From: Alteromonas salexigens
GTDB taxonomy: Bacteria; Pseudomonadota; Gammaproteobacteria; Enterobacterales; Alteromonadaceae
Direction of reading: 5' to 3'
DNA: 64,000 nt
Assembly: GCF_025628895.1 (NCBI RefSeq)
Contig: NZ_JAOTJC010000012.1
Location: forward strand, 124,001 to 188,000
The notes beneath the pieces are model-generated. The model saw only the letters and a program-made list of their open reading frames with translations, was not told the origin of the DNA and did no database searches. A program made the position numbers and the translations under genes. Positions 32,883 through 42,579 of this stretch are shown here, piece after piece. Numbering within the stretch: the first letter of the stretch is position 1; every line of letters starts with the position of its first letter.

Positions 32883-33503
32883 ATGGCAAAAAAAGGATTC
32901 TCCAGCTCTTTGTTTTGGGCAAAGCATATAGGTCTGGCATTGGCCCTGGTGATTATTGCTGGCGTGGTCATCACATTGCAAAGAGAAATGGCGTCGGAAC
33001 CGGTGCCGGAGGGAGAAACCAAGTCCAAGTCAGTGGCTTCAGGATTATCAGATTTTTACCGTGAATTTCGCATGTCTTCCACCGATCCCATTCTCGAAGA
33101 AATTGGCGATTTTGTGCTAAGTATTGGTGATTCGGAAGAAAGTCTGGATGAGCGGCTTGCCGGGATGTCCAGTCAGAATCGTCCGGTCAACCGTGGCTGG
33201 ACCGGAGAACACAAATTCCGAACATTTAGCGCCGGTAATACGTTGCGTGATGCGATCTCGTCCTACGCTCAGCAAGAGGGCATGCAAGTTATCTGGGACT
33301 TAGATCAGGACTTTGTCATTAAGGATCAGTTCCAGATTGATAATACGGTAGCCGGCTCGCTGGCGAAAATAGCCAGCGCAATTGACAGTAATTTTGAGGG
33401 CGAAGTAAAAGCCTATCTGTGCCCACAGCAGCGTTCACTGGTGCTCACTGCCAGTGACAGCCCGTTTATTAAGGCAAACTGCTCGCTGGTGCGGGCTGGC
33501 TAA
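32883..33503 (+). CDS. TcpQ-domain membrane-anchored protein
   Basis: 206 residues. A single N-terminal helix (about 13-30) likely anchors it with the rest in the periplasm. Residues 108-206 resemble the TcpQ (toxin-coregulated pilus biosynthesis Q) C-terminal domain: FSAGNTLRDAISSYAQQEGMQVIWDLDQDFVIKDQFQID, then SLAKIASAIDSNFEGEVKAYLCPQQRSLVLTA. The fold is like the secretin N-domain/STN type. No pilus genes are near. It is convergent with glnE with only 26 bases between the stops. Function unknown. Confidence 0.75.
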   Translation: MAKKGFSSSLFWAKHIGLALALVIIAGVVITLQREMASEPVPEGETKSKSVASGLSDFYREFRMSSTDPILEEIGDFVLSIGDSEESLDERLAGMSSQNRPVNRGWTGEHKFRTFSAGNTLRDAISSYAQQEGMQVIWDLDQDFVIKDQFQIDNTVAGSLAKIASAIDSNFEGEVKAYLCPQQRSLVLTASDSPFIKANCSLVRAG

Positions 33504-33529
33504 GCGGCTCACCACTTCCATTCAAGAAG

Positions 33530-36418
33530 TCAGCCGGAGCTGGTGCCCAATACATCATGCCAGATGGCAGACACTTCGCTTCGCAACGCGGTCAGTTCTT
33601 CACTTTGTTGCGCATATTTATTGTCGGCTAACGTAAGCTGATGATACTGGTTACGCAGCTCAAGGTACGCGTGCTGTAACTTCCCGGCCTGCTGGGCTGT
33701 CAGTAAACCGGCTGCCGCCACACTATCTATAAGCCGGAGGTTGTCAGTATATACGGTGAGCGTTTCTGTAGAATGGGCGTGAGCCAGCACCCAGTACTGG
33801 GTAAGAAACTCAATGTCAGTAATCCCGCCTTCGCACTGTTTTAAATCAATTTCATCAACGCTTCCTGATAATAAATGCTCCCGCATTTTGTAGCGCATAG
33901 TCACCACATCCTGTTGTAACTGGTCAAGATCGCGGCGACGGGTAAGAATTTCGTTGCGCACCTCGTTAAACGCGGCCAACAGGTTCGAGTCGCCTACGAT
34001 AGCCCGGGCCCGCACCAGCGCCTGGTGCTCCCAGGTCCACGCCTCCTCGCGCTGATAGACCGCGAACCCATCAACGTGGCAGCAAAGCAAGCCAGACTTT
34101 CCTGACGGGCGTAAGCGCAGATCGGTTTCATACAGTTGACCAAACAGGGTGGTGGTATTTAGCAGATGCATAATCCGCTGCGCCAGCTTGATATAAAACT
34201 GCTGGGCTTCAATGGACTTTTTGCCATTGGTGACAGAATCACGGGGGGCGTTATGCAAAAATACCAGGTCGAGATCGGAACCATAACCCAGCTCAAAGCC
34301 GCCCAGCTTCCCGTACCCTATGACGGCGAATCCCTTGGTATCGGCGTCGAGGTGGCCAGGTACCCCATAGCGAACTGCAATTTGTTTCCATGCTGCGTTC
34401 ACTACACTGGCCAGGATGACTTCTGCCAGCACCGTTAGTTTGTCGCTGACATTCGGAATTGGCAGTGAGCCACTGATATCGCTTGCGGCAATACGTAACT
34501 GCTGACATAACTTAAACTGGCGCCATGCATCCATCATCATTTCCACGTCGTCGGGCTCAATGCGTAATAACGACTCGCGAAGTTCCTGCTGATATTCCCG
34601 TTGACTGCTGGCAATGTCGGTATTCTGTTGCTTCAGGTACATCGGCGTCAGCAACTCGTCTAACAATAGCGGGAAACGCTGAATTTCGCTGGCGATCCAC
34701 TCACTGCGTTCACATAATTTAATCAGCTGGCGCAGCACATCAGGGTTTTCCAGCAACAGGTCGAGGTAGGTCGTACGGCCGGTGATGGCGTTAATCACCC
34801 CCAGGACTCTGGCTAGCACCTGCCGGATATTATTCACATGGCAATCCAGCAGAATATACAACAGTTCAGGCATCAAGCGGTTCAGGGTATCCTCACCACG
34901 CTGCCCGATGCGATAGCCAGGTAACTGGTCGCGGAAATTAACCAGCATGGTAAAGAGCAGGGCGGCATCCTCTCCGTCCAGTTCACCGGCCAGCAGCGCC
35001 ACAAACTCCTCAGCATCAAGGGTCAGGTTCCATGCATCACGACACACGGCAAACCGTTCGTCGGAGTCGGTGTGCGATTCATGGGTTTCTTCTACCAATT
35101 CATTGAACTGCTGGTGGATCCGTTCCATCACCTCAGCCAGTTCTTCCTGAAAAGCCGCATAGCTCTCACATTCCATTACATGGGCGAGGATCTGCTGCGC
35201 CCACTCATCATCTGGCAGGGTCTGAGTTTGCCCATCCTGCCACTGTTGCAGGGTGTGCTCTACTTTACGCAGGTAAAGGTAGTCCTGCTTCATCTGCGAT
35301 GTACTCTGGGTATCCACAATTTCGAGATCTGCCAGGGCATCCAGCGTAGCCAGTAAGTTTTTTTGTCTGAGCTCCGGTTCGCGGCCGCCGTGAATCAGCT
35401 GGAAGCTTTGTGCGAAAAACTCCACTTCCCGGATCCCGCCAGCCCCAAGCTTGATATTGCCGGACAAACGACGGCGGCGAATTTCAGTGGCAATCAATTG
35501 CTTCATGTCACGCAGGGCATCGATGGTGGTGAAATCCAGATAGCGACGAAACGTAAACGGCCGCAAAATTGCCTGCAAGTCGTCAAAGTACGGCGAATTT
35601 GTATCATTGATGACACGGGCTTTGACCATGGCAAATCGCTCCCAGTGCCGGCCCTGTTCCTGATAATAATCTTCCAGCGCCGCAAAATGCATTGCCAACG
35701 GACCACTTTCACCGAATGGTCGCAGGCGCATATCCACGCGATACACCTGACCATCGACAGTAATCTTATTCAGGCTGTTAATTAACTTTTGCGCCAGGCG
35801 GGTAAAAAACTGCTGGTTTTCGATGGGCTTTTTGCCGCCTTCGGTTTCGCCTTTGTGAGGGTAGGCGAAAATCAAATCGATATCTGAAGAAAAGTTAAGT
35901 TCATTACCGCCGAGTTTCCCCATAGCGAGGATAAACATGGGTTGTTCACCATGCTCACCCATTGGCGTGCCGTGTTTAACGGCAAGTAACGTGTAGAGTC
36001 GCTGGTAGGCAACGTTTATTAGACTTTCAGCCAGCTTCGACACCTGCTGCAAGGAAATCTCTACAGTCTGCCTATTGGTGACATCCAACACGGCGATAGT
36101 GAGCATCATCGCGTTTCGGGTATCGCGCAATACTTTTGCCAATGCGTCTTCGCTATCTGCTTTTTCACAGGCGCCCTGCACGGTGTGAGCAATGTAATCA
36201 CCGGTCAGTGAGTGGGGGGTGCACTGTAGTGCACTCACTAACCACTCGGGGTGCCGGATACTTTGCTCGGCTATGAATTCCGAGAGGCCAAACACGGTTT
36301 TAGCTTGCTCCTCGCTGACGTTGTGAAGCACATCGTCACTGGCAGCATCACAAAACCGCTCCCAGAACTGAGTGGCGTGTTGCTCAATCAAACTATTATT
36401 TTGTGCGGGTGTAGGCAT
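33530..36418 (-). CDS. glnE: Bifunctional glutamine synthetase adenylyltransferase/deadenylylase
   Basis: 962 residues (E. coli 946), starting at MPTPAQNN; a start at 36463 would add 15 residues. The enzyme adenylylates glutamine synthetase with ATP and removes AMP by phosphorolysis, under PII control. Two nucleotidyltransferase domains are visible: the N-terminal one with LGGNELNFSSDIDLIFAY and the C-terminal one with LGGFELGYGSDLDLVFLH, each having the GSxxDxD metal-binding pattern, joined by a helical regulatory segment. It is divergent from the DUF350 gene. Confidence 0.96.
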   Translation of the reverse strand: MPTPAQNNSLIEQHATQFWERFCDAASDDVLHNVSEEQAKTVFGLSEFIAEQSIRHPEWLVSALQCTPHSLTGDYIAHTVQGACEKADSEDALAKVLRDTRNAMMLTIAVLDVTNRQTVEISLQQVSKLAESLINVAYQRLYTLLAVKHGTPMGEHGEQPMFILAMGKLGGNELNFSSDIDLIFAYPHKGETEGGKKPIENQQFFTRLAQKLINSLNKITVDGQVYRVDMRLRPFGESGPLAMHFAALEDYYQEQGRHWERFAMVKARVINDTNSPYFDDLQAILRPFTFRRYLDFTTIDALRDMKQLIATEIRRRRLSGNIKLGAGGIREVEFFAQSFQLIHGGREPELRQKNLLATLDALADLEIVDTQSTSQMKQDYLYLRKVEHTLQQWQDGQTQTLPDDEWAQQILAHVMECESYAAFQEELAEVMERIHQQFNELVEETHESHTDSDERFAVCRDAWNLTLDAEEFVALLAGELDGEDAALLFTMLVNFRDQLPGYRIGQRGEDTLNRLMPELLYILLDCHVNNIRQVLARVLGVINAITGRTTYLDLLLENPDVLRQLIKLCERSEWIASEIQRFPLLLDELLTPMYLKQQNTDIASSQREYQQELRESLLRIEPDDVEMMMDAWRQFKLCQQLRIAASDISGSLPIPNVSDKLTVLAEVILASVVNAAWKQIAVRYGVPGHLDADTKGFAVIGYGKLGGFELGYGSDLDLVFLHNAPRDSVTNGKKSIEAQQFYIKLAQRIMHLLNTTTLFGQLYETDLRLRPSGKSGLLCCHVDGFAVYQREEAWTWEHQALVRARAIVGDSNLLAAFNEVRNEILTRRRDLDQLQQDVVTMRYKMREHLLSGSVDEIDLKQCEGGITDIEFLTQYWVLAHAHSTETLTVYTDNLRLIDSVAAAGLLTAQQAGKLQHAYLELRNQYHQLTLADNKYAQQSEELTALRSEVSAIWHDVLGTSSG

Positions 36419-36516
36419 AATACAGGTACGCAATGTAGATAACTGACATGCAGAGTCTGTCACACTTCAAATGGGCACTCCAGCATACTGTCAGCGTCTT
36501 AAAGGGAGAATATACG

Positions 36517-37419
36517 GTGGAAGCGTTAGTAAAGTTGGTACCCCTGTCCCACGAGTTGTGGGTGTACCTGGCAATCGATTTGGCTTTGGCATTAGTGCTT
36601 CTGGTCATCATGAAGTGGCTTACGGGCTTATTGCGAAAGAGTTCGGTCACCGAGGAACTCGGGGTAAAAGACAATTTTGCCTTCGGGATCAGTATTGCCG
36701 GCGGTATGTTGTCGCTGTGTATTGTGCTTAGTTCAGTCGTAGGCCGACATATTGGACAGGGCTATGAAGATGCTGCTGTGGGCATGCTTACATTCGGCGT
36801 AGTGGGGATAATACTGGTTAAGTTTGGCCGTTTTGCCCATGACAAGCTGGTACTGAACCGGGTTGACACGGTCGCCATGATTTCTGACCGGAGCGTGAGT
36901 ATAGCGCTGGTGGACGCAGCCAGTCTGGTGGCCAGCGCCATTATTCTGCGTAGTATGATGTTATGGGTAGACGGCAGTAATATGAATGCCATTATCGCGA
37001 TATGTACCGGGTTTACCGTGGTGCTGACCATTCTGTTGGTAATGACCCGTCTCTATGAGGCACGATTTGCACGCTACAACCAGAATGACTCGTTTCAGGG
37101 CGCGCTGGAAAAAGGCCAGTTAGCGCTGGCCATTGAGCATGCCGGAAACTTATTGGGCACGGCGATGATGGTCTCTGTCGCTAAAAACCTCATTGAATAC
37201 AACCCGGATGGGTATGTGTCAAATGTGACCGGTTGGCTGATAGTGAGCGTCTGTCTTGCCATCGCGTTACACTTGATTATTATGGTAAGTAAGAAAGTGA
37301 TCCTGTTTGGCATGAATTACCGCCAGGAGGTTGACCAGCAACATAACGTGGGGGTGGCGTGCCTGGGGCTGACACTCAGCATAGGCATAGCCATGATTGT
37401 TAATGGCGTACTGAGTTAA
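36517..37419 (+). CDS. DUF350-family integral membrane protein
   Basis: 300 residues from the GTG that has AAGGGAGA seven bases upstream; the ATG at 36448 has no ribosome-binding site and would crowd the divergent glnE start. Eight or so helices are arranged as two DUF350-like repeats (for example DNFAFGISIAGGMLSLCIVLSSVVG and GQLALAIEHAGNLLGTAMMVSVAKN). The repeated pattern of polar residues around FGIS/IEHAG is characteristic. DUF350 proteins are inner-membrane proteins of unknown function. The gene stands alone. Confidence 0.8.
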   Translation: MEALVKLVPLSHELWVYLAIDLALALVLLVIMKWLTGLLRKSSVTEELGVKDNFAFGISIAGGMLSLCIVLSSVVGRHIGQGYEDAAVGMLTFGVVGIILVKFGRFAHDKLVLNRVDTVAMISDRSVSIALVDAASLVASAIILRSMMLWVDGSNMNAIIAICTGFTVVLTILLVMTRLYEARFARYNQNDSFQGALEKGQLALAIEHAGNLLGTAMMVSVAKNLIEYNPDGYVSNVTGWLIVSVCLAIALHLIIMVSKKVILFGMNYRQEVDQQHNVGVACLGLTLSIGIAMIVNGVLS

Positions 37420-37444
37420 GTAATACTGAATTTAAGAGAGGCGC

Positions 37445-37813
37445 CTACAGGTGAGTGAACCGGGCGCTCTCGCAACGAATGTCTTCCGGCAAGGGCCCTT
37501 TGCCGTTCACTAACTGCTCTTTTTGTCGACGGCTGAAGCGCTTCACCTGATATTCCAGTTTCATCGCTGCACGCTTATCCGTTACTTCAAATACCGCGCG
37601 ATAAATCAGCGGCGATTTTCCTTTCAGTGCCTTGGCACCACCTGGCTTCTCGCCCCGGTGCTGCGCTATTCTGCGCTTTGGATCGCAAGTTATTCCGGTG
37701 TAGAACTGACCCAAGCGATTTTCAATAATGTAGATATACCAAGAGGAGGGTGCTGATTCCTCATTTTCGGCGTTGGCTGTTATACTAGCTGACAAAATGG
37801 ACGTTCCCGACAC
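37445..37813 (-). CDS. GIY-YIG nuclease-superfamily small protein (UPF0213/YhbQ-like)
   Basis: 122 residues from a GTG; a TTG 18 bases further in is an alternative. The domain begins at about residue 24: [28 protein letters not shown] (the GIY and YIG strands read YIY and YTG), then [39 protein letters not shown], with the conserved Arg and Glu of the family. Members are single-domain proteins linked to DNA processing, with no settled role for most. Its start lies only 12 bases from that of hldE on the other strand, so the promoters must overlap coding sequence. Confidence 0.85.
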   Translation of the reverse strand: MSGTSILSASITANAENEESAPSSWYIYIIENRLGQFYTGITCDPKRRIAQHRGEKPGGAKALKGKSPLIYRAVFEVTDKRAAMKLEYQVKRFSRRQKEQLVNGKGPLPEDIRCESARFTHL

Positions 37814-37825
37814 AGCGATATCTTT

Positions 37826-39262
37826 ATGATTTTACCAGATTTTAGCAAAGCAAAAATTCTCGTAGTGGGCGATTTAATGTTAGATCGCTATTGGACTGGC
37901 GGCGCAGGCCGGATTTCTCCGGAAGCGCCGGTGCCCGTGGTCAACGTAAAAAGCACTGAAGACAGGCCTGGCGGTGCCGCCAATGTGGCCATTAATGCAG
38001 CCGCGCTGGGAGCCAAAGTCACCCTGATTGGTTTATGCGGTAAAGACGATAATGCCAGGATCTTGCGACAAAAGTTGGAATCGTTCGATATTGACTGCCA
38101 GTTCCACGAGGCAGAGGATAAAGAAACCACCACCAAGCTGCGGGTAATGAGCCGGAATCAGCAATTGCTGCGCATGGACTTTGAGTCAAGCTTCGCCGAT
38201 ACCAATAAGGATGCGCTCGAAGCCTCTTTTGAAAAAGCGTTGGCACAGGCCGATGTGGTAATTCTGTCAGATTATAACAAGGGCTGTCTGGCCACGCCGC
38301 AGAAGCTCATTAGCAAGGCTCGCGAGGCCAAGAAAACCGTGATTGTGGATCCCAAAGGCACGGACTTTGAAAAATATCAGAATGCCACATTAATCACCCC
38401 CAATATGGAAGAGCTTGCCGCCGTCACCGGCGAGTCAAAAGACGAAGCTGAGCTGGTCAGCCATGCCCATGCTATGCGTGAGCAGTTAAAGCTAAGTGCA
38501 TTGTTACTGACCCGCTCAGAGCAGGGCATGACCTTGTTTGAAAAAGGGCAGGATGAATTTCATCTGCCAGCGAAAGCCAAAGAGGTTTACGATGTCACCG
38601 GTGCCGGCGACACCGTGGTGTCAACATTAGCCGTCGGTGTGGCCTGCGGCCTGCCGGTTCAGGCCGCCTGTGTGCTGGCCAACCTGGCCGCCAGCGTGGT
38701 GGTAGGTAAACTGGGTACTTCCACGGTGACGAACACTGAGCTGGCGCTGGCGTTAGGTGAGCAGTCGCTGCACCTTGACGGCGGCGTAATGAGCGAAGAG
38801 CAATTAGTTATGGCGCTGCAGTCTGCCCGCACCCGCGGTGAGAAAATCGTTATGACTAACGGCTGCTTCGACATTCTTCACGCCGGCCATGTGTCCTACC
38901 TTAAAGAAGCCGCCGACCTGGGCGACCGCTTGATTGTGGCGGTGAATACAGATGAGTCGGTCACCCAGCTGAAAGGGCCGGGCCGGCCCATCAATAACGC
39001 GGCGCGCAGAATGGCCGTGCTGGCCGGATTAAGTTCGGTAGACTGGGTGGTGCCGTTCTCAGAAGACACCCCCCGGCGGCTTATTGCCCGCTTATTGCCC
39101 GACGTGCTGGTAAAAGGTGGCGACTACAAGCTGGAAGCCATTGCCGGTGCCAAAGAAGTGCTGGATAACGGCGGCGACGTGAAGGTGCTGAATTTTGAAG
39201 ATGGCGTTTCGACTACCGGTATCATCGACAGCATCGTCAACCGGGATGTGAAAAAAGCCTGA
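37826..39262 (+). CDS. hldE: Bifunctional heptose-7-phosphate kinase / heptose-1-phosphate adenylyltransferase
   Basis: 478 residues (E. coli HldE 477). It makes ADP-heptose for the LPS inner core in the cytoplasm. The N-terminal ribokinase-like domain (1-320) shows [34 protein letters not shown] and [11 protein letters not shown] (anion hole and base). The C-terminal nucleotidyltransferase (about 340-478) has [16 protein letters not shown] (HxGH) and [13 protein letters not shown]. Monocistronic in appearance. Confidence 0.97.
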   Translation: MILPDFSKAKILVVGDLMLDRYWTGGAGRISPEAPVPVVNVKSTEDRPGGAANVAINAAALGAKVTLIGLCGKDDNARILRQKLESFDIDCQFHEAEDKETTTKLRVMSRNQQLLRMDFESSFADTNKDALEASFEKALAQADVVILSDYNKGCLATPQKLISKAREAKKTVIVDPKGTDFEKYQNATLITPNMEELAAVTGESKDEAELVSHAHAMREQLKLSALLLTRSEQGMTLFEKGQDEFHLPAKAKEVYDVTGAGDTVVSTLAVGVACGLPVQAACVLANLAASVVVGKLGTSTVTNTELALALGEQSLHLDGGVMSEEQLVMALQSARTRGEKIVMTNGCFDILHAGHVSYLKEAADLGDRLIVAVNTDESVTQLKGPGRPINNAARRMAVLAGLSSVDWVVPFSEDTPRRLIARLLPDVLVKGGDYKLEAIAGAKEVLDNGGDVKVLNFEDGVSTTGIIDSIVNRDVKKA

Positions 39263-39480
39263 TCACACCATGAACGCATTACGTCCAATGGATTCGTCCA
39301 TCTCTGAAAAGGGGAGGGCGCTAATTCCGGGACCGAAAACTTACCTGTCTTATTCGCGCTTGCAGCCATGCAAGCGTCGATTAAATGCACGCTACATCCC
39401 ATTCACGCATAGCGGCAACTGGGTGTTTGCGTTAAGCTAGATTTATCCTCGTTGTAACCAACAGTATTAGCGGTATTAAC

Positions 39481-40569
39481 ATGTATGAAAGTTATTATGG
39501 ACTTAACTCTAAACCGTTTCAGCTAACGCCGGATCCGGCGTTTTTCTTTGCCAGTAAATGGCACAAGCGTGCCATGTCGTACCTACAGTACGGCCTGTCA
39601 CAAGCCGAAGGGTTTATCGTTATTACCGGCGATATTGGTACAGGTAAAACCACTATCGCAAACAGTCTGCTAAATGATATCGAAGACGATATTGTCGCGG
39701 CGCAGATTGTAACGCCCAAGCTTACGCCGGACGAACTGGTAAAAATGGTCGCGACAAAATTCGGGCTGGATACCACGGCTAAAACCAAGGCCGATATTCT
39801 CAAAGAGCTGGAAAAGTTCTTATATGATCTCAGTACGCAGGGGCGTCGGGCATTGTTGCTGGTAGATGAAGCGCAGAACCTGCCACTCGAAACCATCGAA
39901 GAATTGCGGATGCTGTCTAATTTTCAGCAAAAGGGAAAACCGTTGTTGCAAAGCTTTTTGCTGGGACAGGAGGAGCTTCAGCCCATTTTGCGCGCGCCTA
40001 ACATGGAACAGTTTCGCCAGCGTATCGTGGCATCCTGTCACCTGGCGCCGCTCACAGACGCGGAAACCAAATCTTATATTGAATACCGAATGCAACATGC
40101 AGGCTGGAGTGGTAAGACGCTGTTCTCAGATAATGCGTTCACACGAATCCACCATTTTACCCGGGGCGTGCCTCGTAAAATAAATACCCTGATGGACCGA
40201 ATCTTACTGTTTGGTTTTCTGGAGGAATTGGACGTACTTACTGAAGAAGCTGTCGACGCGGTAATCGATGAAGTGAAAGAGGAAATGTTCGAGCCGGAGA
40301 CGCTGGCCGTTCAGAAAGAGGAAGAAGTAAAGCATAGTGGTGACGAGGAAAGTAGCGAAGGGAGCTACAAGCCGGCGCAAAAAGTACTTACTCCCAACGG
40401 GAATGAAATTCAGGACGCAGAGTACTACAAAGCCATGTTGGCCGAGCTGGTAGATGCGCTTGATGATGCCATCGGTCATAAAGTGAAACTTACCCAGTAC
40501 ATAGACAAACTGTTAAAGAAAAAGTACCGCACTTATGTTCGTCTGAAGTCTGACGAGGGCGATGAATAA
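39481..40569 (+). CDS. XrtA/PEP-CTERM-associated ATPase (ExeA/GspA-like AAA)
   Basis: 362 residues. The start MYESYYGLNSKPFQLTPDP is the usual opening of ExeA-like ATPases, and the sequence matches the exosortase A-associated ATPase family. Walker A GDIGTGKTT (about residues 50-58), Walker B LLLVDEAQ (about 124-131), sensor/arginine region PNMEQFRQRIVASC, then RGVPRKINTLMDR. The C-terminal acidic tail (about 270-362) is family-variable. It normally belongs to the XrtA locus and probably acts in polysaccharide assembly or export. A ribosome-binding site is not obvious. The next gene starts immediately after its stop. Confidence 0.9.
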   Translation: MYESYYGLNSKPFQLTPDPAFFFASKWHKRAMSYLQYGLSQAEGFIVITGDIGTGKTTIANSLLNDIEDDIVAAQIVTPKLTPDELVKMVATKFGLDTTAKTKADILKELEKFLYDLSTQGRRALLLVDEAQNLPLETIEELRMLSNFQQKGKPLLQSFLLGQEELQPILRAPNMEQFRQRIVASCHLAPLTDAETKSYIEYRMQHAGWSGKTLFSDNAFTRIHHFTRGVPRKINTLMDRILLFGFLEELDVLTEEAVDAVIDEVKEEMFEPETLAVQKEEEVKHSGDEESSEGSYKPAQKVLTPNGNEIQDAEYYKAMLAELVDALDDAIGHKVKLTQYIDKLLKKKYRTYVRLKSDEGDE

Positions 40570-42507
40570 GTGGTCCCACTGCTGCCTAAGCTCAAGATTT
40601 TAGTGGTCGAAGATTCTGATGAGTTACTCGAACAGTTATCGGCCAGTATCCGTTCAACCATCGACTTCTTCGATCGTCCTGATATTGAGGTGTCGGTAAC
40701 TGAAGCGATTTCGGTAACCGAAGCGCTCAGGCAGGTCCGTGAAGACGGCGAAATTCAGGCGGTGGTTTTTAGCTGGGACACCCGGGTCACAGAGGTTGAT
40801 ATCGGCGGTGATAGTGACGCGCAGGTGGCTAACAATGCCGTAGTTATTAACGCCATTAAATATATTCGGCCTGAACTGCCCGTTTACGTACTGGGCGACG
40901 CTGTGAAAGGGCTGGATATTGTGAATGAAGCCGGCAGCATGGAGTCGTTTTTTTACCGTAACGACATCATAAGTGACCCTGAGTCGATTGTTGGCTATAT
41001 CATTAATGACTTCGATGACCGCAATGAAACTCCGTTCTGGACCGCTTACAAGGAGTATGTGCTGGAAGCCAATGATTCCTGGCATACGCCCGGACACAGT
41101 GGCGGCGCCAGTTTTCGACATTCCCCCTACATCAGTGATTTCTATCGGTTCTTCGGGCGCAACGTATTTGTCAGCGATCTGTCTGTCAGTGTGGACTCAC
41201 TGGGCTCCCTATCAGACGGCACCTATGCTATTGGGCGCGCCCAGGCGAATGTGGCCAGTACCTTCGAAGTCAGACACTCCTATTTTGTGACTAATGGCTC
41301 GTCTACTTCTAATAAAATCATTTTGCAGACCTTGCTGAGGGAAGGCGATAAGGTCATTGCCGATCGCAACTGTCATAAATCGGTCCACTACGGCATTGTG
41401 CAGGCTCGCGCGATGCCGGTGTATCTGGACAGTGTGTTTAATCCGGACTACGGCATTTTTTCACCGCCCCGATTAACGCAGCTGCGTGAAGTGATAGAAG
41501 CGAATCCGAACGCTAAGTTAGTCGTACTGACCGGGTGTACCTATGACGGTTTACTGACCGACCTGAAACAGGTGGTGGCGCTGGCACATAGCCGTGGTAT
41601 CAAGGTGTTTATTGACGAGGCGTGGTTCGCTTACGCCTCGTTCCACCCGCACTTTCGCCCGTACTCAGCAGTCCAGGCCGGCGCTGACTATGTCACACAT
41701 TCAGCCCATAAAGTGGTATCAGCCTTTTCACAGGCGTCGTTGATACATGTTAACGATCCTGACTTTGACAAAGACTTCTTCAAAGAGGTGTATAACATTC
41801 ATACCAGCACCTCGCCAAAATACCAGCTAATTGCCTCGCTGGATGTATGCCGCCAGCAGCTGGAGATGGAAGGGTACAAGATCCTCAATGAACTGCTTGC
41901 CAATGTACAGGAACTTAAGCAGCAGGTGGCTAAGTTTACACGCCTGAAAATCCTCGACCGGCAAGACTTTGCGCGCATGTTTGACCACGTAGAACAGGAT
42001 AATGTGGGGCATGATCCCCTTAAAATTCTCATTGATATTTCCGCACTGGAATACTCGAATCAGGAAATTCATCGTTTTCTGATGGATGAGGTGGGGCTGG
42101 AGATTGAGAAGTTTACCCATAGCACCATTTTGGTATTGCTTACCCTCGGTGGTATGCGCTCGAAAATCGTCCGCTTGTACAATGCACTGAAGAAGCTGGA
42201 TGATGGCTCAGTATCCCTGCAGCGAAGCAAAAACAGAAAGCCACTACCTACATCAATCCCGCCCATATCACTGGCTGAGCTTCCGTCCAGAGCTTTTTTT
42301 AGCGAACGGGAGGCGATACCGTGGGAACAAAGTGCCGGTCGCATAGCTGCTGGCCTGGTGACACCTTATCCTCCGGGCATCCCCCTTATCGTGCCCGGAC
42401 AACGGATTGAGCACGCCCATATTAATTATCTGCAGGCGCTCGCCAGTCAGAAACTAACCATTCAGGGCGTGTATGACGGGGATATTTATGTGATGACAAT
42501 CAAATGA
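40570..42507 (+). CDS. Orn/Lys/Arg decarboxylase, PLP fold-type I, with receiver-like N-terminal wing domain
   Basis: 645 residues from a GTG directly after the ATPase stop. The N-terminal 140 residues (LKILVVEDSDELLEQL...) form a CheY-like wing domain, as in E. coli LdcI, SpeC and AdiA. The PLP domain has WHTPGHSGGASFR, TNGSSTSNKIIL, VLTGCTYDG, FIDEAWFAY and the PLP-lysine motif SAHKVVSAFSQAS. The C-terminus ends with TPYPPGIPLIVPGQRIEHAHINYLQAL. It would decarboxylate ornithine, lysine or arginine to a polyamine or its precursor; which one cannot be told. The position, adjacent to the XrtA ATPase, suggests cotranscription with the polysaccharide locus. Confidence 0.9.
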   Translation: MVPLLPKLKILVVEDSDELLEQLSASIRSTIDFFDRPDIEVSVTEAISVTEALRQVREDGEIQAVVFSWDTRVTEVDIGGDSDAQVANNAVVINAIKYIRPELPVYVLGDAVKGLDIVNEAGSMESFFYRNDIISDPESIVGYIINDFDDRNETPFWTAYKEYVLEANDSWHTPGHSGGASFRHSPYISDFYRFFGRNVFVSDLSVSVDSLGSLSDGTYAIGRAQANVASTFEVRHSYFVTNGSSTSNKIILQTLLREGDKVIADRNCHKSVHYGIVQARAMPVYLDSVFNPDYGIFSPPRLTQLREVIEANPNAKLVVLTGCTYDGLLTDLKQVVALAHSRGIKVFIDEAWFAYASFHPHFRPYSAVQAGADYVTHSAHKVVSAFSQASLIHVNDPDFDKDFFKEVYNIHTSTSPKYQLIASLDVCRQQLEMEGYKILNELLANVQELKQQVAKFTRLKILDRQDFARMFDHVEQDNVGHDPLKILIDISALEYSNQEIHRFLMDEVGLEIEKFTHSTILVLLTLGGMRSKIVRLYNALKKLDDGSVSLQRSKNRKPLPTSIPPISLAELPSRAFFSEREAIPWEQSAGRIAAGLVTPYPPGIPLIVPGQRIEHAHINYLQALASQKLTIQGVYDGDIYVMTIK

Positions 42508-42529
42508 ACTGCTAAATTAAAACGCTTGT

Positions 42530-42567
42530 GCCAGTGCATGGGTGTCGTCCGACGTCAGTGCACTGGC
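42530..42567. terminator. Hairpin between the converging decarboxylase and outer-membrane protein genes
   Basis: GCCAGTGCA (42530-42538) and TGCACTGGC (42559-42567), a nine-base perfect stem with a 20-base loop, in the 72-base space between two convergent stops. No T-run follows. Confidence 0.45.
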
Positions 42568-42579
42568 GATGATAACCCT

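Noticed and set aside
35363-35785. Plus-strand frame of 140 codons across glnE
   Set aside because: Antisense to the N-terminal nucleotidyltransferase domain of glnE, without a ribosome-binding site.
39270-39440. 56-codon plus-strand frame between hldE and the XrtA ATPase
   Set aside because: No ribosome-binding site, no recognisable signal or domain and an unusual composition; it is probably non-coding, though it fills most of the 218-base gap.
40570-41000. Receiver-like N-terminus of the decarboxylase as a novel two-component fusion
   Set aside because: Such CheY-like wing domains are normal in Orn/Lys/Arg decarboxylases; it is not evidence of phosphorelay.
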